A stretch of DNA of 64,000 bases from NCBI RefSeq assembly GCF_016757755.1, contig NZ_CP068437.1, positions 2,356,001 through 2,420,000 of the forward strand, given 5' to 3'. The notes under the pieces were generated by a model. The model saw only the letters and a list, made by a program, of their open reading frames with translations, was not told where the DNA came from and did no database searches. Shown one piece after another: positions 1 to 7,867 of the stretch. Numbering within the stretch: the stretch's first letter is position 1; each line of letters begins with the position of its first letter. The stretch comes from Shewanella sp. KX20019. Its GTDB lineage: Bacteria > Pseudomonadota > Gammaproteobacteria > Enterobacterales > Shewanellaceae. Both the position numbers and the translations under genes were made by a program.

Positions 1-82
1 AGCAGATGCATTTCTTGATGAAACAGCTTACATCACACTTGATTTAGCCGACGTCGAAAAAGTCGCTAAAAATCAGAAATAG
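1..82 (+). CDS. 3' end of an unidentified protein (partial)
   Basis: An open frame enters from the left edge, first full codon at base 2, and ends in TAG at 80-82. It encodes 26 C-terminal residues ending VEKVAKNQK. A strong terminator follows 18 bp after the stop, which supports a real gene end. The fragment is too short to assign a family. Confidence 0.6.
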   Translation, partial: ADAFLDETAYITLDLADVEKVAKNQK

Positions 83-100
83 TTGTTCTTTCCGAATTAG

Positions 101-128
101 AAAACGCGCTTTTAGCGCGTTTTTTTTA
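101..128 (+). terminator. Rho-independent terminator
   Basis: A perfect 10-bp stem (AAAACGCGCT / AGCGCGTTTT) with a TTT loop is followed by a T run. It closes the partial gene upstream and isolates pepN from it. Confidence 0.85.
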
Positions 129-156
129 ACTTAAAATTAGAATATGTAGGCCTACA

Positions 157-2718
157 ATGACACAACCTCAAGCCAAGTACCTCAAAGACTACCAAGCACC
201 GCATTTTCAGATCAGTCACCTTGATTTAAATATCTCTTTAGCAGGTGATAAAACAGTAATAATAGCCACAAGCAAAGTTAACCGAGTCGGTACCCATGGT
301 GAGTCTTTGGTTCTAGATGGTGAAGAGATTAACCTCACATCAGTTAAAATTGATGGTGTAGCAGTGCTATACAGCGAAAAGCAGGGGCAATTGATAATAG
401 AGACTGAGTTGGATAACTTTACTTTAGAAGTTATTTCAGTAACGGACCCAGAGTCAAATACCAGCCTTGAAGGACTTTATATGTCTGACGGTGCGTACTG
501 CACGCAATGCGAAGCAGAAGGGTTCAGACGCATTACCTATTTCCTCGATAGACCAGATGTGCTGGCTATCTATACCGTTCGAATTGAAGCTGATAAGGCA
601 TTATTCCCATTCTTACTCAGTAACGGTAATCTCGTTGAGAGTGGTGAGCTAGAGGGTGGTCTACATTACGTTAAATGGCATGACCCTTTCCCAAAACCTG
701 CCTATTTATTTGCTTTAGTGGCGGGTGACTTCGATCTTTTAGAAGATGAGTATATTACTCGTAGTGATAGAGCCGTTAAGTTACAGGTATTTGTCGATAG
801 AGGTAACTTACATAAAGCGCATCATGCGATTGCATCGCTTAAAAAGTCAATGAGGTGGGATGAAACACGTTTCAACTTAGAATATGATCTCGATATTTAC
901 ATGATTGTAGCCGTTGATTTTTTCAATATGGGCGCTATGGAAAATAAAGGGCTTAATGTTTTTAACACTAAATATGTGCTCGCTGATAAAGCGTCAGCGA
1001 CAGACGATGATTATCATGGGATAGAGTCGGTCGTAGGTCATGAGTATTTTCACAACTGGACAGGGAATCGAGTCACTTGTCGTGATTGGTTTCAGTTAAG
1101 CTTAAAAGAGGGTTTAACTGTTTTTCGAGATCAGGAGTTTAGTTCTGATATAGGTTCTCGTGCAGTTAACCGCATTCATGCTATTAAGGTAATGAAAAAT
1201 CAGCAGTTTGCTGAGGACTCTGGCCCTATGGCACATCCGATCCGTCCAGAATCTGTCATTGAAATGAACAATTTCTATACGGTTACAGTCTATAACAAGG
1301 GTGCTGAAGTTATTCGAATGATCCACACTTTGCTAGGTGAAGATAGATTCCAAGCGGGTATGGCACTGTATTTTAAAAGACACGATGGACAAGCTGTTAC
1401 ATGTGATGATTTTGTCGCAGCGATGGAAGATGCAAGTAAAGTCGATTTAGGGCAGTTCCGACTTTGGTATAGCCAAGCAGGTACACCTCAAGTGACGGTA
1501 ACAGAGTCTTTTGATGAGTTAACTAACACATATAGCTTAACCTTGACTCAAAATACACCAGATACTCCTGGTCAAGCTCAAAAGTTGCCGCAACATATTC
1601 CTTTTGATATTGAGCTTATCGATGCCGAAGGTAATAGTTTGGTTAATCAAGTTCTAGACTTTAAAGAGCAATCTCAGCAGTTTGTTTTTAATAATATAAA
1701 GAGCAAACCTTTCGCGTCATTGCTGCAAAATTTCTCAGCTCCGGTAAAGTTAGACTTTGAATACTCGATAGAGCAAATGCTTCATTTGATGCGCTTTGCT
1801 AGTAGCGAAGTTGCCAAGTGGGAGGCTTCAGTATCGCTATTCAGTCAGGCTGTATGGCAATGCGTTGAAAGTTTGCAAAGCGGCAAGGCAATGTATATTG
1901 ATGGTCGATTGGTAGATGGTTTTAAGGGCGTTTTATTATCAGAGAGCCTTAATGAAGCGCTAATGGCTGAGATCCTTACGCTCACAAGTGCTGGTTCATT
2001 GATTGAACAAATGGATTCAATTGATTTAGATAGTTTGGCTTTGGCACGCCAGTTTGCAGTGCTTGAGATCGCACAAGGTTGTGAAGATGAGCTGCAAGCA
2101 AAAGTAAAACAGTTACAGCGCCTTGATAGTGCTGACGCTCGCGCTCTAAAAAATGTTTGTTTAAGTCTGCTTTTAAAAGTTGATGACTCATATCGTGAAT
2201 TAGCTAAGCAGCAGTTTGAGTCTGCAGACAATATGACTGATACCTTAGGTGCGCTAACGGCACTCAATGGCGAAACTTCGGCTGATCGAAGTCAACTAAT
2301 GAGCTCATTTGAAACACGCTGGTTAGAAACACCATTAGCGATGGATAAATGGTTGAGTTTACATGCAACGTTAACCAGTAATGATTGTATTGGGCAATTA
2401 GAGCAATTGTTACAACATGAAGCCTTTAGTATGTCTAACCCTAATCGAGTACGCTCACTGATTGGGGTATTTGCTGCTGCCAATACATTTGAGTTTCATC
2501 GTAAAGACGCGAAGGGTTATGAGTTTTTGACTAAGGCGATTATTAAGCTCAATACAGTTAACCCACAAGTTGCCGCAAGGATCATCACACCGCTCATTCA
2601 ATTCAAAAAATTTGACCTAGAAAGGCAAGCATTGATGCGCAGATCGCTACAGGAAATACTTGCGATTAGTGATCTTTCTAAAGATCTATATGAAAAGGTG
2701 ACAAAAGCACTGTCATAA
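157..2718 (+). CDS. pepN: Aminopeptidase N (M1 zinc metallopeptidase)
   Basis: PepN removes N-terminal residues from peptides in the cytoplasm and does most of the aminopeptidase work late in ATP-dependent protein degradation. The 853-residue product has the usual length of the bacterial family. The substrate-binding GAMEN motif lies at 259-263. The zinc site HEYFH is at 295-299 with the third ligand Glu318, giving the HExxH-x18-E spacing. The C-terminal half is helical, as in the family's superhelical domain. The ATG at 157 gives the expected N-terminus (MTQPQAKYLKDY), although its ribosome binding site is weak. The gene stands alone behind a terminator. Confident identification. Confidence 0.97.
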   Translation: MTQPQAKYLKDYQAPHFQISHLDLNISLAGDKTVIIATSKVNRVGTHGESLVLDGEEINLTSVKIDGVAVLYSEKQGQLIIETELDNFTLEVISVTDPESNTSLEGLYMSDGAYCTQCEAEGFRRITYFLDRPDVLAIYTVRIEADKALFPFLLSNGNLVESGELEGGLHYVKWHDPFPKPAYLFALVAGDFDLLEDEYITRSDRAVKLQVFVDRGNLHKAHHAIASLKKSMRWDETRFNLEYDLDIYMIVAVDFFNMGAMENKGLNVFNTKYVLADKASATDDDYHGIESVVGHEYFHNWTGNRVTCRDWFQLSLKEGLTVFRDQEFSSDIGSRAVNRIHAIKVMKNQQFAEDSGPMAHPIRPESVIEMNNFYTVTVYNKGAEVIRMIHTLLGEDRFQAGMALYFKRHDGQAVTCDDFVAAMEDASKVDLGQFRLWYSQAGTPQVTVTESFDELTNTYSLTLTQNTPDTPGQAQKLPQHIPFDIELIDAEGNSLVNQVLDFKEQSQQFVFNNIKSKPFASLLQNFSAPVKLDFEYSIEQMLHLMRFASSEVAKWEASVSLFSQAVWQCVESLQSGKAMYIDGRLVDGFKGVLLSESLNEALMAEILTLTSAGSLIEQMDSIDLDSLALARQFAVLEIAQGCEDELQAKVKQLQRLDSADARALKNVCLSLLLKVDDSYRELAKQQFESADNMTDTLGALTALNGETSADRSQLMSSFETRWLETPLAMDKWLSLHATLTSNDCIGQLEQLLQHEAFSMSNPNRVRSLIGVFAAANTFEFHRKDAKGYEFLTKAIIKLNTVNPQVAARIITPLIQFKKFDLERQALMRRSLQEILAISDLSKDLYEKVTKALS

Positions 2719-2806
2719 TCATTATTGACTAAGTAAAATCTCAGCTTATTCAGAGGATTACTCTCTGTTTAAGTTGAGCCGTTGACATCAATCCGAGAGA
2801 AACCTA

Positions 2807-3037
2807 GTGCGACAATCTAACCAAGTATTCCAATTCCCGCTTAATATCAGCTATGAAGATTTCCTACCCTATTATCGTGGGCAAGTGACCAAAGTTGAAG
2901 TCATCGATACCGCCGGAAGAACGTTATGGATAAGTGCCAGGCATTTTCGGCCGTTTTTTACTCGGTCTGGGATCCGAGCCTATTTTAAAATGGTGGTTGA
3001 TGAGCAAGGAAATCTGATCAGTCTCAATAAAAATTAG
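2807..3037 (+). CDS. DUF2835 family protein
   Basis: A 76-residue protein starting at GTG 2807 with a GAGAGA ribosome binding site just upstream. The sequence (FPLNISYEDFLPYYRG, then WISARHFRPFF and a C-terminal GIRAYFKM segment) matches my memory of the DUF2835 family, a small single-domain protein of marine gammaproteobacteria usually found directly after pepN. No catalytic motif, signal peptide or membrane segment is visible. Function is unknown. The 88-bp gap after pepN has no terminator, so it may be co-transcribed. Confidence 0.8.
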   Translation: MRQSNQVFQFPLNISYEDFLPYYRGQVTKVEVIDTAGRTLWISARHFRPFFTRSGIRAYFKMVVDEQGNLISLNKN

Positions 3038-3355
3038 AGTAAATACTTAAAACGGTCGATTACTTTAAACGCACTGGTTTGAATTTGTATATTTTTGTAT
3101 AAGGCATTGTTATTAAATAATATATAACTTGTAATTACTCTCTTCTGAATATTATCTAAATCTGATTTAAATACACCCTCTCAAACACCACGCTAATTCC
3201 CTCTAAAATGGCTGAATCTATTAAAGATTTTCACTATTTCATCCTTGCTCACATCGTGTAAATGCTGTAACAATGGTGTTACCTGTAAGCTAACAGTATG
3301 TTGGCTATCAATTCCAATAACAAAAGAATCCAGCAGGTTACGGAGAGAAGCTAAA
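3038..3355. other. Intergenic region before the DUF1302 gene
   Basis: 318 bp, AT-rich, without a coding frame I trust. The frame extending left from the DUF1302 start (from 3245) has no ribosome binding site and would bury the signal peptide. A short inverted repeat GTAAC-N6-GTTAC at 3267-3282 could be a regulator site. No confident promoter hexamers were identified. Confidence 0.5.
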
Positions 3356-5404
3356 ATGAAAAAGGTTAAAAACGGCTTTAACAAGTCGACGCTCGCTTTG
3401 GGGATAGTTGCGGCGCTCGGTTTTGGCATATCAACAAGTGCCAATGCAGTCTCATTTAATTGGGGCGAAGTAGAAGGAACATTTGATTCAACCTGGACTG
3501 CTGGTGCAAGTTGGCGAGTAGAAGGGCGAGACTGGAACAATCAGATAGGTAAGGTAAACCAACCTCAGTTTGATTGGTCTGGTTATACTGCATTTGGCAA
3601 TACTAAATACAGCTCAGCTGAGATTTGGGCGCAGCCAGGTTCCTATTCAAGCAACGGTGATTTGAGCAATTTACTTTACTCGCAAGGTGACACCACTTCA
3701 GAGATATTTAAAGGTCTGCATGAATTATCTTTAAAATATGAGAACTTTGGTGTTTTTGCGCGCGGTATGTATTTTTATGACCGTAAGCTCAATGATGGTA
3801 ATTATGACTTTAACGACCCTCTAACGGGCAAAGAGTTTGATCCTTGTGCAGACAGCAAGGCATCAGAGGTTCAGTGTAAAGACATTCGGTTGCTTGATGC
3901 GTTCGTTTACGCTGATTTCGATTTCAACGATGGTGCTAACCCGCTATCGGTTCGCGTGGGTAATCAAGTGGTTTCATGGGGTGAGAGTACCTTGATAGCC
4001 CATGGTATCGGTGTGATTAATGCTGTAGATCTTAATATCTTGAATGCACCCGGTGCAGAGTTAAAAGAAGCTTTTAGGCCACAAGGCATGGTTTGGGCAT
4101 CTTTCGGATTAACCGATGATCTGTCAATAGAAGGTTTTTATCAGTATGATTGGCAGCCTGTTTGGGTACCAACGCCTGGTTCTATCTTCTCTACCAATGA
4201 TTTTGCTGGTTACGGCGGTTATAACCAAAATGCTCAGCTAGGCTTTAACGCCAATCCTGATATGAATCTCGACTTCCTACTTTCTGAATATAATACGCTT
4301 GTTGGCATGGTCGGTTCTGGGCAAGTTGATAATGCAACTCTGGCAAGTCTTGCATTAGCGTATCCAACTAAGGCTACATTAACTGAAGATGATGCTTCAG
4401 CGAGTGACGACGGTCAATGGGGCGTTAAAGTTGGTTATTACGCACCGCAGCTGGGTGAAACCGAGTTTGGTTTGTACTACATGAATTATCATAGCCGACG
4501 TCCACTGATCAGTGGTACTACTGCTAATTTCACTGAAGAAGCGATTGGTAGAGACTTACAACGCCTAGGTGGAAAAGCGCAGTCTGGCGAAATGATGACC
4601 CGTGAAGACCTATTAGCATTAGAAACCTTCTCCAAAGCACAAATTGTCTATCCTGAAGATATCCAATTAATGGGCTTTAGCTTCAACACATTAGTGGGTG
4701 ACACCTCTGTTGCCGGTGAAATTGCCCATCGTTTGGATGAGCCATTACAGATTGATGATGTTGAACTATTGTTTGCCGCAATGCCACAGCAATTGGCTAA
4801 CGCTGGCCTTCGCCCTGATTTGGACGGCATTTCACAAGTTGAAAATTATGGTCCTGGTCAATATGCAGAGGGCTTTATCCGTTTAGACACAACTCAAGCT
4901 CAAACCACATTTACCCATCTATTTGGTCCAACATTGGGAACTGATAACCTTGTCATGCTTGCCGAAATTGGCGGCGTGTGGATCCATGATATGCCGAGCT
5001 TTGATGAGCTTCGCTTAAATGGACCTGGTACTGCGCGTTCGGGTGGTAACCCCGATATGCCTGGCATTATTGAGGCATTGCACAACGGTCCTGAAACAAA
5101 TCCATTCCCCACCGATTTTGCATGGGGTTATCGTTTAGTCGCTAAGGCGGACTACAACAACGTATGGGGTGGCATAAATATCGCGCCAAGAGTCATTTTC
5201 TCTCATGATGTTGATGGTATTACGCCAGATCCAATGTTCCTGTTTACTGAAGGTAAAAAGTCGGTTGCTTTGGGTCTTAACTTTGACTACCAAAGCCGCT
5301 GGAGTGCAGATATCTCTTACAACACTTTCTTTGGTGGAGTAGGAACGACAAATACTATGGCTGATCGAGACTATGTGTCGTTCAACGTCAAGTACTCAAT
5401 TTAA
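3356..5404 (+). CDS. DUF1302 family outer-membrane-type protein
   Basis: A 682-residue exported protein. The start at ATG 3356 is chosen because GGAGAG lies just upstream and because it opens a clean signal peptide (MKKVKNGFNK, a hydrophobic core, then a cut after SANA). The mature part is rich in aromatic residues, Gly and Asn in alternating beta-like segments and ends in a short aromatic strand (YVSFNVKYSI), typical of an outer membrane barrel. Length and sequence fit DUF1302, found in Pseudomonas and Shewanella next to DUF1329 genes and RND transporters. The three following genes are spaced 18-50 bp apart, so this is the first gene of an operon. Substrate unknown; a role as outer membrane channel is inferred. 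Confidence 0.85.
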   Translation: MKKVKNGFNKSTLALGIVAALGFGISTSANAVSFNWGEVEGTFDSTWTAGASWRVEGRDWNNQIGKVNQPQFDWSGYTAFGNTKYSSAEIWAQPGSYSSNGDLSNLLYSQGDTTSEIFKGLHELSLKYENFGVFARGMYFYDRKLNDGNYDFNDPLTGKEFDPCADSKASEVQCKDIRLLDAFVYADFDFNDGANPLSVRVGNQVVSWGESTLIAHGIGVINAVDLNILNAPGAELKEAFRPQGMVWASFGLTDDLSIEGFYQYDWQPVWVPTPGSIFSTNDFAGYGGYNQNAQLGFNANPDMNLDFLLSEYNTLVGMVGSGQVDNATLASLALAYPTKATLTEDDASASDDGQWGVKVGYYAPQLGETEFGLYYMNYHSRRPLISGTTANFTEEAIGRDLQRLGGKAQSGEMMTREDLLALETFSKAQIVYPEDIQLMGFSFNTLVGDTSVAGEIAHRLDEPLQIDDVELLFAAMPQQLANAGLRPDLDGISQVENYGPGQYAEGFIRLDTTQAQTTFTHLFGPTLGTDNLVMLAEIGGVWIHDMPSFDELRLNGPGTARSGGNPDMPGIIEALHNGPETNPFPTDFAWGYRLVAKADYNNVWGGINIAPRVIFSHDVDGITPDPMFLFTEGKKSVALGLNFDYQSRWSADISYNTFFGGVGTTNTMADRDYVSFNVKYSI

Positions 5405-5422
5405 GTCACAAGGACAATAAAA

Positions 5423-6787
5423 ATGAAGAATCTTGCGATATTGTCTGCAGCAGTCATTATGGCCTTAGGCGCATCTAGCGCTTTCGCTAAAGTATCTGAC
5501 GCAGACGCAGCCAAATTAGGGTCTGAGTTTACACCACTTGGCGCTGTAAAAGCGGGCAATGCAGATGGGACTATTCCAGCATGGAATGGTGGCATTACTG
5601 AGCCTGTAGCGGGCTATAGTAAAGGCATGCATCACCCCGATCCATTTCCTGGTGATAAAATTGAATTTACCATTACCAATGCTAATAAAGACCAATACAA
5701 AGCATTTTTAAGTGACGGGCAAATCAAGCTTTTTGAGCTTTATCCTGAAACTTTCAAAATGAATGTTTATCAATCGCGCCGCTCTGCGTCAGTACCACAG
5801 TTTGTATACGATGCCACAATTGCTAACGCGACACGTGCAGAGTTAATTGATGGTGGTAATGGTATTACTGGAGCATCTATTGGTGTGCCTTTCCCAATAC
5901 CCGCTAATGGTCTCGAGGTCATATGGAATCATGCTCTGCGCTTTCGTGGTGTTGATATCAAGACATCTCGTAGCCAAGCTGCGCCTACGGCCGGTGGTAG
6001 TTATACGCTCGTTGAGACAACTGAAGCTATCCGTTTTCAGTATTCTCGTCCTGAGATGACATTGGATAAGTTAGCCAAAGAAAATACGCTGTTTTTCTTT
6101 AAACAAGTTGTTACCCAGCCAGCTCGTTTAGCAGGGACTGCACTACTCGTAAAAGAAACAATGGATCAAGAGAAGTTACCTCGTCAAGCATGGACATACA
6201 ACACAGGTCAGCGTCGTGTGCGTAAAGCACCTAATGTTGCATTTGACACCCCTGGCACGGTTTCTGATGGCTTAAGAACAACCGATGATTTCGATATGTT
6301 TAACGGCTCTCCAGTGCGTTACAACTGGGAGTTAGTTGGCAAGCAAGAGCTATATATCCCTTATAACGATTATAAGCTGCACTCAGATAAGCTGACTTAT
6401 GAGCAGATCATCACTCCAGGGCATATCAACCCAGAGTTTGTTCGTTATGAAAAGCATCGTGTATGGGTGGTAAAAGCCACATTGAAAGAGGGCATGCGTC
6501 ATATTTATAAGGCACGTACCTTCTATATTGATGAAGACTCGTGGCAGGTATCGGTTGCTGACTTATATGACAACCGAGATGAGCTTTATCGCGTCGCGAT
6601 AGCTCACGGCTTGAACTACTACGAAGTACCCACTCAGTGGAGTACTTTGGAAGTATTCCATGATCTTCAGTCACGCCGTTATATCGCAATGGGGCTAGAT
6701 AATGAAGGCCGTATGTACGACTTTGATGCAAAGCTTAGTGAAGGTAACTTCACGCCTGCTGCGCTAAGACGTGCTGGTATTCGTTAA
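5423..6787 (+). CDS. DUF1329 family periplasmic protein
   Basis: A 454-residue protein with an obvious signal peptide (MKNLAILSAAVIMALGASS, cut after AFA). The mature N-terminus, with LGSEFTPLGAVKAGNADG and IPAWNGGI, is the hallmark start of DUF1329 proteins, whose fold is described as resembling LolB/outer membrane lipoprotein-sorting proteins. The gene begins 18 bp after the DUF1302 gene. The pair is conserved, and the likely role is a periplasmic carrier of a lipid-like substrate between the RND pump and the DUF1302 barrel; that role is inference. A GC-rich hairpin follows the stop before the next gene. Confidence 0.87.
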   Translation: MKNLAILSAAVIMALGASSAFAKVSDADAAKLGSEFTPLGAVKAGNADGTIPAWNGGITEPVAGYSKGMHHPDPFPGDKIEFTITNANKDQYKAFLSDGQIKLFELYPETFKMNVYQSRRSASVPQFVYDATIANATRAELIDGGNGITGASIGVPFPIPANGLEVIWNHALRFRGVDIKTSRSQAAPTAGGSYTLVETTEAIRFQYSRPEMTLDKLAKENTLFFFKQVVTQPARLAGTALLVKETMDQEKLPRQAWTYNTGQRRVRKAPNVAFDTPGTVSDGLRTTDDFDMFNGSPVRYNWELVGKQELYIPYNDYKLHSDKLTYEQIITPGHINPEFVRYEKHRVWVVKATLKEGMRHIYKARTFYIDEDSWQVSVADLYDNRDELYRVAIAHGLNYYEVPTQWSTLEVFHDLQSRRYIAMGLDNEGRMYDFDAKLSEGNFTPAALRRAGIR

Positions 6788-6797
6788 CCCACAAAAC

Positions 6798-6816
6798 GAG
6801 GGGCATCTTGCCCCTC
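6798..6816 (+). terminator. Intra-operon hairpin
   Basis: A perfect 7-bp stem (GAGGGGC / GCCCCTC) with a 5-nt loop follows the DUF1329 stop. The T tract is weak (TTATATTT), so it is more likely a partial terminator or mRNA stabiliser that lowers expression of the two downstream genes. Confidence 0.5.
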
Positions 6817-6837
6817 TTATATTTAAAGGAAGTCTGT

Positions 6838-7854
6838 ATGTCGTTTAGCATGCTTCGGTTTATCTCATTTTTGAGTGTCGCCAGTATTTTTAATTCTTCT
6901 GCTCTATTGGCGCAAGAAACAATATTAGAACAACAAATTCAACCTCTTGCTGCGCACTCTTTAGTTCTCGATATTGCTCAATATGGCGAAACTTTGGTTG
7001 CTGTTGGAGAGCGTGGCCACGCATTTGTTTTTGATACAAAATGGCAGCAAGTCAACACACCTACCTTAGCGCAGTTAACCAAAGCTTTCTTTATCTCCGA
7101 AGATAAAGGCTGGGCTGTCGGCCATGACGCTACAATTATCCACACTCTTGATGGCGGCTTGACTTGGCATTTACAGATGCAGGCGCCGGAAATCGAAAAA
7201 CCTTTTTTAGATCTTCTCTTTTTTGATGAAGATAATGGCATTGCTATCGGCGCGTATGGCCTTTTTTATCGCACCATTGACGGCGGTATAAACTGGAAGA
7301 GCGAGTACCATCAAGAGCTTCTTTTTGAAGAGGACGTGGCTTACCTTGAAGAGTTAAAAGCCGAAGATGAAGCACTGTATTTGTCAGAGCGTAATAGCTT
7401 GCTACCGCATTTTAATCGCGTATTACCTATTGCCAACGATCTGCTCATAATGGTGGGGGAATTGGGTCTTGTCGCTGTCTCAAGCGATAGAGGAAACCAT
7501 TGGCAGAAACAAGATTTTCCCTACGAAGGGTCTCTCTTTAATGCGGCAACTGTCGATAACCGTGTCTATGTTATGGGGCTCAGAGGGCATCTTTTTGAGT
7601 CGAATGAAGACGTAGCGCTATGGCAGGAGATTAGTTTACCTGTCGACTCTACGATTAATGCAGCGATCCCTATAGAGGGGTCTGTGTTGCGTATTGTTGG
7701 TAATGCTGGCGTTATTATAGATGTTACGGAAAAAGGTGACGCGCAGTTAGTAGAACAACGACAGGGCGAAAACCTCGTCGCCATTGCTGAAGACTCCACA
7801 GGTGTGTTGTGGGTCGCTGGCAATAAAGGTCTCATCAAGTTAGTACAAAAATAA
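6838..7854 (+). CDS. YCF48/BNR-repeat exported protein
   Basis: 338 residues from ATG 6838, which has AAAGGA upstream and opens a signal peptide (cut near LLAQ). The earlier in-frame codon at 6808 lies inside the hairpin and is not used here. Asp-box (S/T-x-D-x-G-x-x-W) repeats are visible: TLDGGLTW near 103, TIDGGINW near 147 and SSDRGNHW near 215. They mark a beta-propeller like the photosystem II assembly factor YCF48. It sits between DUF1329 and the RND transporter with 13 bp to the latter, an arrangement I recall from other gammaproteobacteria and Pseudomonas. Probably a periplasmic assembly or accessory subunit of the exporter; the exact job is unknown. Confidence 0.85.
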   Translation: MSFSMLRFISFLSVASIFNSSALLAQETILEQQIQPLAAHSLVLDIAQYGETLVAVGERGHAFVFDTKWQQVNTPTLAQLTKAFFISEDKGWAVGHDATIIHTLDGGLTWHLQMQAPEIEKPFLDLLFFDEDNGIAIGAYGLFYRTIDGGINWKSEYHQELLFEEDVAYLEELKAEDEALYLSERNSLLPHFNRVLPIANDLLIMVGELGLVAVSSDRGNHWQKQDFPYEGSLFNAATVDNRVYVMGLRGHLFESNEDVALWQEISLPVDSTINAAIPIEGSVLRIVGNAGVIIDVTEKGDAQLVEQRQGENLVAIAEDSTGVLWVAGNKGLIKLVQK

Positions 7855-7867
7855 TAGGACCTGACTT

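Noticed and set aside
1845..2267. 140-codon minus-strand frame inside pepN
   Set aside because: Shadow of a confidently identified gene, Ser/Cys-rich translation with no start signal.
3245..3355. Longer N-terminus for the DUF1302 protein
   Set aside because: The extension is Cys-rich, lacks a ribosome binding site and would bury a clear signal peptide.
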